Shown here in pieces: positions 34,075 through 41,982 of a stretch of DNA of 55,431 nucleotides. The stretch spans positions 1-55,431 of the forward strand of contig CAYWTM010000006.1 of the NCBI GenBank assembly GCA_964460185.1. Reading direction: 5' to 3'. Under the pieces are notes generated by a model. It searched no databases. It was not told the DNA's origin and saw only the letters and a list, made by a program, of their open reading frames with translations. The position numbers and the translations under genes were made by a program. Positions within the stretch are counted from its first letter, which is position 1. Each line of letters starts with the position of its first letter. This DNA comes from JAVJPJ01 sp040217295 (lineage in GTDB: Bacteria; Pseudomonadota; Alphaproteobacteria; Rhodobacterales; Rhodobacteraceae).

Positions 34075-34815
34075 ATGCCCAGGAATCAACTTGCCATGCC
34101 GCAGGTGGATTGTGCGGACTGCCCCATTCGGCATCGGGCAGTCTGTGCACGCTGCGAGTCGGATGAACTGGAGCAGCTCGAGGCGATAAAATACTACCGA
34201 TCCTTCAAGGCCGGAGAGGCGATTTTCTGGGCTGGCGACAGGATGGATTTCGTGGCCTCCGTCGTTCAGGGTGTCGCAACCCTGACCCAGACGATGGAAG
34301 ACGGGCGGCGTCAGATGGTCGGCCTGTTGCTGCCATCGGATTTTCTGGGACGCCCCAATCGCGACACGGTCAATTTCGACGTCACGGCCACCACCGATGT
34401 GCAGCTGTGCTGTTTCCGCCGCGCCCCGTTCCAGGAAATGCTGGTGAGCACGCCCCATATCAGCCAGCGGTTGCTGGAAATGACGCTGGACGAACTGGAT
34501 GCCGCGCGGGAATGGATGCTGATCCTCGGGCGCAAGACCGCACGCGAAAAGATCGCCAGTTTCCTGTCGATCATCGCGCGTCGCGATCAGGGCGCAGCGT
34601 CGGCAAAGGATCAGATCTCGTTCGATCTTCCACTGACGCGCGAGGCGATGGCCGATTACCTGGGCCTGACGCTTGAAACGGTCAGCCGGCAGATGTCGGC
34701 GCTCAAGCGCGATGGCGTCATCCTGCTGGAGGGCAAGCGACGCGTGGTCGTGCCGGATATCCAGACGCTTCTGGATGAAACCGGGGACGATGCGGATGGC
34801 GGCGTCCTGTCCTAG
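34075..34815 (+). CDS. fnrL: FnrL oxygen-sensing transcriptional regulator
   Basis: CRP/FNR-family regulator that carries an O2-labile 4Fe-4S cluster and binds TTGAT-N4-ATCAA sites when O2 is low. The 246-residue product has an N-terminal cysteine cluster C13, C16, C24 and C27 (CADCPIRHRAVCARC), a further CC pair in VQLCCFRRAP, the cyclic-nucleotide-like barrel and a C-terminal helix-turn-helix with LTLETVSRQMSALKRDGV, including the FNR-type E-SR recognition residues. The start at 34075 follows GGAAGG. Likely targets in this window are hemN, usp, ccoN and ccoG, all of which have boxes. Confidence 0.96.
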   Translation: MPRNQLAMPQVDCADCPIRHRAVCARCESDELEQLEAIKYYRSFKAGEAIFWAGDRMDFVASVVQGVATLTQTMEDGRRQMVGLLLPSDFLGRPNRDTVNFDVTATTDVQLCCFRRAPFQEMLVSTPHISQRLLEMTLDELDAAREWMLILGRKTAREKIASFLSIIARRDQGAASAKDQISFDLPLTREAMADYLGLTLETVSRQMSALKRDGVILLEGKRRVVVPDIQTLLDETGDDADGGVLS

Positions 34816-34836
34816 GACGCCACCGAAAGCTTCGAT

Positions 34837-35676
34837 TCAATGCGCCAAGAACACCGGCACCGCCGAGTGTTCCAGCATGTTGCGCGTGGCCCCGCCCAGG
34901 ATCGCCTCGCGGAAACGGGAATGGCCATAGGCCCCCATCACCAGCATATCGGCATCGATATCCGAGACATGGCGCGCGATCACCTCGCTGACACGCGTCA
35001 GGGTCTGGGGCAGGATCGTGACTTCGACCTTTGCGCCATGCCGGGTCAGCATCTTTGATATCTCGGCGCCCGGATCGGCAGAGCTGTCGCTGTGACGGCT
35101 GGGCGCAACGATGCAAACGCTGACCTGTTTTGCGGACACCAACAGCGGCAACGCGCGACGGATCGCAACCATCGCCTCGGCGCTGTCATTCCAGGCCGCC
35201 ACGATCCGTTCGGGTCGCGTTGGCATCTCCATGCCGTCCGGCATGACAATGATCGGCGCCTGCGCATGGAACAGTGCGGTTTCCGCAACCATCGGCGCAT
35301 CCGAAGGTTTGTCCGGTCCGTAGGGTTTGGACAGGAAGACAAGATCGGCAAACCGCGCGCGGCTGGCCACCACCGATATCAGCGAAGGGCCGGGGACAAC
35401 GATGGCCTCGACCGCCCAGGTGGCCTCATGCCTGGCCAGCACGTCCCGCGCGGCCTGTTCGATCTTTGCGGCTTCCTGTTCGGAATAGGCAAACATCTCT
35501 TCATGAATCATCGCGGTCGCGCCGGCGTAGTAATACCCCATCTGGCTGCGGTCTATGCCAAGGCAAAGCACATCCAGATGCGCGCCATGGGCGGCGGCAA
35601 ACGGCGCGGCCGCATTCAGAACGCCGGCCACCTCATCGGGGTCGGTCAGAATAGTGAGGATGGATTTATAGGCCAT
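34837..35676 (-). CDS. Tandem-domain universal stress protein
   Basis: A 279-residue protein made of two UspA domains. The first (residues 1-140) begins MAYKSILTILTD and the second (about 155-279) holds the nucleotide-binding type GAYGHSRFREAILGGATRNM. UspA proteins act in growth arrest and low-oxygen survival; the biochemical role is not fixed. The start at 35676 follows GGAGG closely; an ATG four codons upstream is less likely. It converges on fnrL and is divergent from ccoN, with an FNR box placed to give a transcription start near 35700 and TAGACG as -10. Confidence 0.92.
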   Translation of the reverse strand: MAYKSILTILTDPDEVAGVLNAAAPFAAAHGAHLDVLCLGIDRSQMGYYYAGATAMIHEEMFAYSEQEAAKIEQAARDVLARHEATWAVEAIVVPGPSLISVVASRARFADLVFLSKPYGPDKPSDAPMVAETALFHAQAPIIVMPDGMEMPTRPERIVAAWNDSAEAMVAIRRALPLLVSAKQVSVCIVAPSRHSDSSADPGAEISKMLTRHGAKVEVTILPQTLTRVSEVIARHVSDIDADMLVMGAYGHSRFREAILGGATRNMLEHSAVPVFLAH

Positions 35677-35734
35677 GGGATCCTCCACGAAATCGGCTCT
35701 GTCCCACGTCTATTTTGCCCCTGCGTGGGCTGCA

Positions 35735-35748
35735 TTGACCTGCATCAA
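35735..35748. promoter_or_regulatory. FNR box 1 in the usp-ccoN gap
   Basis: TTGAC-CTGC-ATCAA, one base off the perfect palindrome. Its centre (35741.5) is 41.5 bp from 35700, with TAGACG as a minus-strand -10 at 35712-35707, so it best suits the usp promoter. Confidence 0.88.
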
Positions 35749-35766
35749 GTGGCGGGTCCGTTTCAT

Positions 35767-35780
35767 TTGACATGGATCAA
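35767..35780. promoter_or_regulatory. FNR box 2 in the usp-ccoN gap
   Basis: TTGAC-ATGG-ATCAA, with the same half-sites as box 1 and its centre 32 bp away. A transcription start 41.5 bp downstream would be near 35815, about 60 bp before ccoN, with GATGAC as a weak -10. It best suits the ccoNOQP promoter. Confidence 0.88.
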
Positions 35781-35874
35781 GGCCGCTTTCCTTCCAATCC
35801 GCGATGACGGGTCAATGGAACGGTTCCGGGCGTCCGAAAGAGTCGCACCGGGGCACAGGAATAAGGGACATTCG

Positions 35875-37476
35875 ATGCTTGATTACGTAAAGCTCCTGAT
35901 CCTTGGCCTTGTCACGATCTGCGCGGCCATTGCGGCCAACTATGCGCGCGACGCCGCATATCTGGTGCATATGCTGCTGATCATGGCCTCGGCCGGAGGG
36001 TTGTTTTTGTGGCAACTGCGCCGCACCGGCGAAGACCTGGTGCCAGTGGCCATGGACGAATACATGGACGGCCCCGTGCGTGCGGCCGCCATCGCGACCG
36101 CCTTCTGGGGTGTCGTAGGCTTTCTTGTCGGCGTGATCATCGCCTTCCAGCTGGCCTATCCGGTCCTCAATTTCCAGTGGGCCGAAGGATACCTGAACTT
36201 CGGGCGGTTGCGGCCGCTGCACACGTCGGCGGTAATCTTTGCCTTCGGGGGCAACGCGCTGTTGGCGGCCAGCTTCTACATCGTGCAACGCACCTGCGCC
36301 GTTCGGATGTGGGGCGGCGGGCTGCCGTGGTTCGTGTTCTGGGGCTATCAGCTGTTCATCGTGATGGCGGCGACGGGTTACCTTCTGGGGTCGAGCCAGG
36401 GGCAGGAATATGCCGAACCCGAATGGCTGGTCGACCTGTGGCTGACGATTGTCTGGGTGGCGTTCCTGGCGGTCTACATGGGCACCTTGCTGAAACGGAA
36501 AGAGCCGCACATCTACGTGGCGAACTGGTTCTTGCTCAGCTTTATCGTGACCGTCGCGCTGCTGCATGTGGTCAACAACCTGGCGATCCCGGTTTCGATC
36601 TTCGGCTCGTCCTCGGTCACCGTGATGGCAGGCGTGCAAAACGCCATGACCCAGTGGTGGTACGGCCATAACGCGGTGGGCTTCTTCCTGACCGCCGGCT
36701 TCTTGGGGATGATGTACTACTTCGTGCCCAAGCAGGCCGAACGCCCGATCTTCAGCTACAAGTTGTCGATCATTCACTTCTGGGCGCTGATCTTCCTGTA
36801 TATCTGGGCGGGCCCCCACCATCTGCACTACACGGCGCTGCCCGATTGGGCCTCGACGCTGGGCATGGTGTTCTCGGTCATCCTGTGGATGCCGTCCTGG
36901 GGTGGCATGATCAACGGCCTGATGACCCTGCAAGGCGCCTGGGACAAGCTGCGCACCGATCCGATCCTGCGGATGATGGTGACCAGTCTCGCGTTCTACG
37001 GGATGTCGACCTTCGAGGGGCCGATGATGTCGATCCGCGCCGTCAACAGCCTGAGCCACTATACCGACTGGACGATCGGCCATGTGCATTCCGGCGCTCT
37101 GGGCTGGAACGGCATGATCACCTTCGGGATGCTCTACTACCTGTTCCCGAAACTGTGGAACCGGTCGTCGCTCTACAGCCTCAAGGCTGTCAGCTGGCAC
37201 TACTGGCTCGCCACCATCGGCATCGTTCTCTACGCGGCCTCGATGTGGGTGACCGGCATCATGGAAGGCCTGATGTGGCGCGAGGTCGATGCGCAAGGGT
37301 TCTTGGTGAACTCCTTCGCGGACACCGTGGAAGCCAAATTCCCGATGTACGTGGTTCGTGGTCTGGGCGGGGTCATGTTCCTGACCGGTGCGCTGATCAT
37401 GTGCTGGAACCTCTGGATGACCGTGACGCGGGGTGGCGAAAAGCAAGACACCCCGACCATGGTCCCGGCAGAATAA
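35875..37476 (+). CDS. ccoN: cbb3-type cytochrome c oxidase subunit I
   Basis: Catalytic subunit of the high-affinity cbb3 oxidase, which reduces O2 to water in the inner membrane at low O2 and pumps protons. The 533-residue product has 12 or more membrane helices and the metal ligands: RPLHTS for low-spin haem b, WYGHNAVGFF and WAGPHHLHY for CuB, and IGHVHSGALGW for the two haems. The start at 35875 (MLDYVKLLILGL) follows AAGGGA by 8 nt; the frame is open upstream through the regulatory region but is not coding there. First gene of ccoNOQP. Confidence 0.97.
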   Translation: MLDYVKLLILGLVTICAAIAANYARDAAYLVHMLLIMASAGGLFLWQLRRTGEDLVPVAMDEYMDGPVRAAAIATAFWGVVGFLVGVIIAFQLAYPVLNFQWAEGYLNFGRLRPLHTSAVIFAFGGNALLAASFYIVQRTCAVRMWGGGLPWFVFWGYQLFIVMAATGYLLGSSQGQEYAEPEWLVDLWLTIVWVAFLAVYMGTLLKRKEPHIYVANWFLLSFIVTVALLHVVNNLAIPVSIFGSSSVTVMAGVQNAMTQWWYGHNAVGFFLTAGFLGMMYYFVPKQAERPIFSYKLSIIHFWALIFLYIWAGPHHLHYTALPDWASTLGMVFSVILWMPSWGGMINGLMTLQGAWDKLRTDPILRMMVTSLAFYGMSTFEGPMMSIRAVNSLSHYTDWTIGHVHSGALGWNGMITFGMLYYLFPKLWNRSSLYSLKAVSWHYWLATIGIVLYAASMWVTGIMEGLMWREVDAQGFLVNSFADTVEAKFPMYVVRGLGGVMFLTGALIMCWNLWMTVTRGGEKQDTPTMVPAE

Positions 37477-37490
37477 GGAGGGTCTGACAG

Positions 37491-38225
37491 ATGGGTATTC
37501 TGGACAACCACAAGAAAATCGAAACCAACGCGACCCTCCTTCTGACGCTCAGTTTCCTGGTCGTCACGGTGGGGGGCATCGTGGAAATCGCGCCGCTCTT
37601 CTACCTCGAGAACACGATCGAGGACGTGGAAGGGGTGCGGCCCTATTCGCCGCTGGAACTGACCGGGCGCGAAATCTACGTCCGCGAGGGCTGCTATGTG
37701 TGCCACAGCCAGATGATCCGTCCCATGCGGGACGAGGTCGAACGCTATGGCCACTACAGCCTGGCCGCCGAAAGCCGCTACGACCACCCGTTCCAATGGG
37801 GGTCGAAACGCACCGGGCCGGACCTGGCCCGGGTCGGCGGGCGTTATTCCGATGAATGGCATGTGGATCACTTCACCCTGCCGCAATCGGTGGTGCCTGA
37901 ATCGGTGATGCCGTCCTACGCGTTCCTTGCCGATACCGTGGCGCGACCGACCTATGTTGCCGATCTCATGGAAACGCACCGCATGGTCGGTGTGCCCTAT
38001 ACCGACGAGATGATCGAGAACGCGCAGCTGGATTTCATCGAACAGGCCACCGATTTCGGCGATGGCGGTGTCGTGGATCGCTATCCGGGCGCGCAGCAGC
38101 GTGATTTCGATGGCGACCCGGCCCGCGTGACCGAGATGGATGCCCTGATCGCCTACATGCAGATGCTGGGAACCTTGGTCGATTTCTCGACCTTCACGCC
38201 CGAAGAAGCCGTGGCAAGCCGGTAA
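37491..38225 (+). CDS. ccoO: cbb3-type cytochrome c oxidase subunit II
   Basis: Membrane-bound monohaem cytochrome c subunit that passes electrons to CcoN. The 244-residue product has one N-terminal helix (about residues 16-38) and haem site CYVCH (C68, C71, H72). A distal methionine lies in SVMPSYAF. Length is standard. It starts 14 bp after ccoN with AAGGAGG immediately upstream and is followed 12 bp later by ccoQ. Confidence 0.97.
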   Translation: MGILDNHKKIETNATLLLTLSFLVVTVGGIVEIAPLFYLENTIEDVEGVRPYSPLELTGREIYVREGCYVCHSQMIRPMRDEVERYGHYSLAAESRYDHPFQWGSKRTGPDLARVGGRYSDEWHVDHFTLPQSVVPESVMPSYAFLADTVARPTYVADLMETHRMVGVPYTDEMIENAQLDFIEQATDFGDGGVVDRYPGAQQRDFDGDPARVTEMDALIAYMQMLGTLVDFSTFTPEEAVASR

Positions 38226-38237
38226 AGGAGGCCCGAT

Positions 38238-38450
38238 ATGGAAGATACCTACACCATCATGCGGGTCTTTGCAGGCAGTTGGGGCGCCGTGTTCATGTTC
38301 GTGAGCTTCATGGTGATCCTGGTGTTCACGCTCAGACCGGGCAGCCGCAACTTGCATCGCGACACTGCCGATATCCCGTTCCGCCATGACGATCGCCCGG
38401 CCACGGATGCGCCGCGGCCCACTGGCCAGCCCAAGGAGGCGCGGCAATGA
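38238..38450 (+). CDS. ccoQ: cbb3 oxidase small subunit
   Basis: A 70-residue single-helix protein (helix about residues 10-32) with a basic then proline-rich cytoplasmic tail, matching CcoQ/FixQ, which stabilises the assembled oxidase. RPGSRNLHRDTADIPFRHDD is a typical tail sequence in this group. It has an AAGGAGG site upstream. The stop overlaps the ccoP start (ATGA). Confidence 0.92.
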   Translation: MEDTYTIMRVFAGSWGAVFMFVSFMVILVFTLRPGSRNLHRDTADIPFRHDDRPATDAPRPTGQPKEARQ

Positions 38451-39361
38451 CCGACCAGAACAAGACCCCGACCGACGAACAGATCCTGCTGGAAGGCGAT
38501 CCCGATACCACGGGACATGTCTGGGATGGCATCAAGGAATTCAACAATCCGCTGCCGCGTTGGTGGCTGTGGACCTTCTACGCGACGATCGTGTGGGGGG
38601 TGCTCTATACAGTGGCCTATCCGGCGTGGCCTTTGATCAACGGGGCGACGCCGGGGCTGCTGGGCTATTCCACCCGCGCCAATGTGGCCGAGGACATCGC
38701 CCGGTTCGACGGAATGAACGCCGATATCCGCACCCGCCTGACCGAGGTCGAGTTGACGGCGATCAACCGCGACGACAATCCCGACCTGTATAATTACGCC
38801 ATTCAGGGCGGGGCCGCGACCTTTGCCACCTGGTGCAGCCAGTGCCATGGCGCGGGTGCGGCCGGTGTCCAGGCTTCGGGGTATCCGAACCTTCTGGATG
38901 ACGATTGGCTGTGGGGCGGGTCCATCGACGAGATCCACGCCACCATCAGCCACGGTATCCGCAACGAGGACGATCTTGATGCGCGCTATTCCGAGATGAC
39001 GGCGTTTGACGACATCCTCAGCGATGATGAGATCGCAAGCGTCGTGCAATATGTCCGCAACATGTCGGGCCAGGAGGCCGATGCCACCCTCGCCATGGCG
39101 GGCGAGGGCGTGTTCCTGGACAATTGCGCCGCCTGCCACATGGACGACGGCACCGGCGACCGCTTTCTGGGCGCCCCGAACCTGACCGATGCCATCTGGC
39201 TCTACGGTGGATCGCAAGAGGACATCGAATACACCGTGCGCTACGCGCGGTTCGGCGTGATGCCGCCCTGGTCGGCCGATGCGTCCGATGCCGGACGCCT
39301 GAGCGAGGCAGAAGTGCGCGCGGTCTCGGTCTACGTTCACAGTCTGGGTGGGGGGGAATAG
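38447..39361 (+). CDS. ccoP: cbb3-type cytochrome c oxidase subunit III (dihaem)
   Basis: Dihaem cytochrome c that receives electrons from soluble or membrane cytochromes and passes them to CcoO. The 304-residue product has a cytoplasmic start with HVWDGIKEFNNPLPRWW, a helix near residues 41-62, and haem sites CSQCH (C130, C133, H134) and CAACH (C227, C230, H231). Both domains have methionine-bearing loops. Start overlaps ccoQ by four bases. Two hairpins follow, so ccoGHIS is probably transcribed separately. Confidence 0.97.
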   Translation: MTDQNKTPTDEQILLEGDPDTTGHVWDGIKEFNNPLPRWWLWTFYATIVWGVLYTVAYPAWPLINGATPGLLGYSTRANVAEDIARFDGMNADIRTRLTEVELTAINRDDNPDLYNYAIQGGAATFATWCSQCHGAGAAGVQASGYPNLLDDDWLWGGSIDEIHATISHGIRNEDDLDARYSEMTAFDDILSDDEIASVVQYVRNMSGQEADATLAMAGEGVFLDNCAACHMDDGTGDRFLGAPNLTDAIWLYGGSQEDIEYTVRYARFGVMPPWSADASDAGRLSEAEVRAVSVYVHSLGGGE

Positions 39362-39412
39362 CGCCCCACCTGACCCCACGAGGTTCCGTCAGCCCCTTCC
39401 GGTTGGCGGATC

Positions 39413-39458
39413 GGCACCGGTCCTGGTCCTGTTCGCGCGTTTCCACAGGACCGGTGCC
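39413..39458. other. 13-bp inverted repeat after ccoP
   Basis: GGCACCGGTCCTG (39413-39425) is perfectly repeated in inverse at 39446-39458 over a 20-nt loop. It is followed 6 bp later by a terminator. It could be a transcript-stabilising hairpin or part of a double terminator. Confidence 0.65.
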
Positions 39459-39464
39459 TCAGGG

Positions 39465-39504
39465 CCCGCCCCAGAGCCTTCCCGGGTCTGGGGCGGGTTT
39501 CCTT
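39465..39504 (+). terminator. Rho-independent terminator after ccoNOQP
   Basis: CCCGCCCCAGA (39465-39475) pairs with its exact complement at 39487-39497 over an 11-nt loop, followed by TTTCCTTT. It ends the oxidase structural operon about 100 bp after ccoP. Confidence 0.88.
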
Positions 39505-39637
39505 TCCGGGAACAGCATGTTTTCCGGTTTGAGAGATCGTCAAGGATCTGCCGCAAAATCAACCAAGAATCCCCGTATCTCAAGGTCACGTCGTGACGGG
39601 CAGTGCGTGGTGTTTGCCGCGGAATTGGAGTTTTTGT

Positions 39638-39886
39638 ATGTTTGTGAATGCGCGCGCCCGTGTGGCGCAATTTTTGACCTGCGAAAGCGGGGCCTCCACG
39701 ATCCAGTGGGTGATCCTGACGGCGTCATGCATGGCAATCACCTTGTCCATGATTGCGCTGATCGGCGGCGATGCGACGGATCTGGCGGGTGAGCTGCCAT
39801 CGTCGATGGACGATATCGGGTATGCCGACGGCTTCCCGGACGCCACGTCCGACCCTGACGCCAACCGCGACCAGGATCCCGGCTGA
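39638..39886 (+). CDS. Small pilin-like (Flp/TadE-type N-terminus) membrane protein
   Basis: An 82-residue protein, MFVNARARVAQFLTCESGAS..., then TIQWVILTASCMAITLSMIA and an acidic tail. The E-S-G-A-S/T followed by a long hydrophobic helix recalls Flp-type pilins and small Rhodobacteraceae proteins with a D-E-x-G-A motif. No prepilin peptidase or tad genes are nearby. GGAG lies 7 nt before the ATG at 39638. A dyad GTCAC-GTC-GTGAC at 39585-39597 may be a regulatory site. It sits between the ccoP terminator and the FNR box of ccoG, so it is an independent insertion in the cco block. Function unknown. Confidence 0.7.
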   Translation: MFVNARARVAQFLTCESGASTIQWVILTASCMAITLSMIALIGGDATDLAGELPSSMDDIGYADGFPDATSDPDANRDQDPG

Positions 39887-39896
39887 TCCTTGCGTC

Positions 39897-39910
39897 TTGA
39901 TCCAAGTCAA
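39897..39910. promoter_or_regulatory. FNR box upstream of ccoG
   Basis: TTGAT-CCAA-GTCAA, one base off the consensus. A start 41.5 bp downstream would be near 39945, with TAGACA at 39933-39938 as a good -10. This would drive ccoGHIS under low oxygen separately from ccoNOQP. Confidence 0.9.
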
Positions 39911-39979
39911 AGAGCATCCCGGCCTTTCGGCTTAGACAGATCACGCGCAGGACAATTCTGATTCCGGGAACTTCTCACC

Positions 39980-41500
39980 ATGAGTGCTACTGACGAACCG
40001 CAAAAGCTTTATGCCGCGCGGGAACCGATATTTCCAAAACGGGTTTCAGGTCGGTTTCGACGTCTGAAATGGTGGATCATGGCCCTGACGCTGGGCATCT
40101 ACTATCTCACGCCCTGGATCCGCTGGGATCGGGGGCCAAGCCTGCCGGATCAGGCCGTTCTGGTCGATATGGCGGGACGGCGGTTCTTTTTCTTCTGGAT
40201 CGAGATCTGGCCGCACGAATTCTATTTCGTTGCGGGGCTGTTGATCATGGCGGGCCTTGGCCTGTTCCTGTTCACCTCTGCGCTTGGCCGGGTCTGGTGC
40301 GGCTATACCTGCCCGCAAACGGTCTGGACCGATCTGTTCTTTGCCGTCGAACGCTGGATCGAGGGCGACAGGAATGCGCGGTTGAGGCTTTGGAAACAGG
40401 GCTGGACCGTGAAAAAGATGCGGCTTCGGGTTACGAAATGGATCGCCTGGCTGCTGATCGCCGTGGCGACCGGCGGCGCGTGGGTGTTCTATTTCACCGA
40501 CGCCCCCACCCTGTTTCGGGACCTGTTCACGCTGAATGCGCATCCCATCGCCTACACCACCATTGCCATCCTCACCGCGACGACCTTTGTGTTCGGCGGC
40601 TTCATGCGCGAACAGGTGTGTATCTACATGTGCCCCTGGCCGCGCATCCAGGCCGCGATGATGGATGAACAGACCATTACCGTGGCCTATCGTGACTGGC
40701 GCGGCGAACCGCGCGGCAAGGGCACCCGCCGGCGCGAGATGGCCGAGGCGGCAATTGCATCCACGCGCACGGCAGGTCCGACGCGCACCGGGCGTGAACC
40801 CGGCAGCTCGGAGGCCGCGGACGAGGCCACGCAATCCCTGGGTGACTGCATCGACTGCAATGCCTGCGTGAATGTCTGCCCGGTCGGCATCGATATCCGC
40901 GACGGTCAGCAGCTCGAATGCATCACATGCGCCCTGTGCATCGATGCCTGTGACGAGATCATGGGCAAGATCGGCAAGGACCGCGGCCTGATCGACTACC
41001 TGGCACTGACCGATGAGGCCAATGAACGCGCCGGAAACCCCAAGATCAGTATCTGGCGGCATATTTTCCGGCTGCGCACCATCATCTACACCGTGCTGTG
41101 GTCCGCCATCGGCATCGGCCTGACCGTGATGCTGTTCATCCGAACGGATTTCGACGTCACCGTGGCGGCCGTGCGCAACCCCCAATTCGTGACGCTGAGC
41201 GATGGCACGATCCGAAACACCTACGACATGCGCATTCGCAACATGACAGGCGATGACGCGACATTCCGCATCTCTCTCAGCGACCCGGCGGATTTCGAGG
41301 TGCAACTGGAAGGTCGCGACACGACCACTGTCGAGGTGCCGGTTGATAGCACGTTCCTGCAACGGGTCTATGTGACAGCCAGCCCCGACAGCGAGGCGGC
41401 CGACGGCGAACGCACCGATTTGAGGTTCTGGATCGAGGTCGAAGGGTCCGACACGCGCCTGAACCAGGACACGCATTTCTTTGGAAGGGGCGAAGAATGA
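39980..41500 (+). CDS. ccoG: cbb3 oxidase accessory protein CcoG (RdxB/FixG)
   Basis: Membrane protein with two 4Fe-4S clusters that reduces Cu(II) for delivery to the cbb3 oxidase. The 506-residue product has about five helices, WCGYTCPQTVWTD near residue 107, MCPWPRIQ near 217, the cluster cysteines C290, C293, C296, C300 and C314, C317, C320, C324, and a C-terminal periplasmic Ig-like domain. It is longer than usual because of an alanine/threonine-rich linker at residues 247-288, just before the first cluster. The stop overlaps ccoH by four bases. Confidence 0.95.
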   Translation: MSATDEPQKLYAAREPIFPKRVSGRFRRLKWWIMALTLGIYYLTPWIRWDRGPSLPDQAVLVDMAGRRFFFFWIEIWPHEFYFVAGLLIMAGLGLFLFTSALGRVWCGYTCPQTVWTDLFFAVERWIEGDRNARLRLWKQGWTVKKMRLRVTKWIAWLLIAVATGGAWVFYFTDAPTLFRDLFTLNAHPIAYTTIAILTATTFVFGGFMREQVCIYMCPWPRIQAAMMDEQTITVAYRDWRGEPRGKGTRRREMAEAAIASTRTAGPTRTGREPGSSEAADEATQSLGDCIDCNACVNVCPVGIDIRDGQQLECITCALCIDACDEIMGKIGKDRGLIDYLALTDEANERAGNPKISIWRHIFRLRTIIYTVLWSAIGIGLTVMLFIRTDFDVTVAAVRNPQFVTLSDGTIRNTYDMRIRNMTGDDATFRISLSDPADFEVQLEGRDTTTVEVPVDSTFLQRVYVTASPDSEAADGERTDLRFWIEVEGSDTRLNQDTHFFGRGEE

Positions 41501-41973
41501 CAGACGCAACACCACAGGTCCGCAAGCTCACCGGCTGGCACGTGCTGGCGATGTTTCTGGGCGGTTTCGGCATCATCATCGCCGTCAATCTCTTCATGGC
41601 GATCAATGCCGTCACGACCTTTCCGGGGCTCGAGGTTTCGTCCTCCTACGCCGACAGCCAGACCTTCGATGATCGCCGTTCCGCACAGGATGCCCTTGGC
41701 TGGAATGCTTCGGTCCAGATCCCGGGCGACGGCACGCTGATCTTGCACCTGGTCGATGATGAGGGCGCGGCCGTCGCGCCGGCGGAGCTGACCGCGCTCT
41801 TGACCCGGCCCACGACCCGCAGCGCGGACCAATTGCTGGTTCTGACCCGTGCAAACGGCGCATTCGTGGCCCCGGCAGAGCTTGAAAACGGCCGGTGGCG
41901 GTTGCGGCTGACGGGCACGGCGCGCAACGGCACCGATTACCGGCACAACATCACCTTCACCTACCGCAACTAG
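41497..41973 (+). CDS. ccoH: cbb3 oxidase assembly protein CcoH (FixH)
   Basis: A 158-residue protein with one N-terminal helix (GWHVLAMFLGGFGIIIAVNL) and a periplasmic domain with the family pattern SSYADSQTFDDRRSAQDALG. CcoH binds assembling cbb3 oxidase and is needed for maturation. Start overlaps the ccoG stop (ATGA). ccoI follows after 9 bp. Confidence 0.94.
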   Translation: MTDATPQVRKLTGWHVLAMFLGGFGIIIAVNLFMAINAVTTFPGLEVSSSYADSQTFDDRRSAQDALGWNASVQIPGDGTLILHLVDDEGAAVAPAELTALLTRPTTRSADQLLVLTRANGAFVAPAELENGRWRLRLTGTARNGTDYRHNITFTYRN

Positions 41974-41982
41974 GGCACGGCC

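Noticed and set aside
35812..37446. 544-codon minus-strand frame
   Set aside because: Antisense to ccoN; histidine- and glutamine-rich translation typical of mirror frames.
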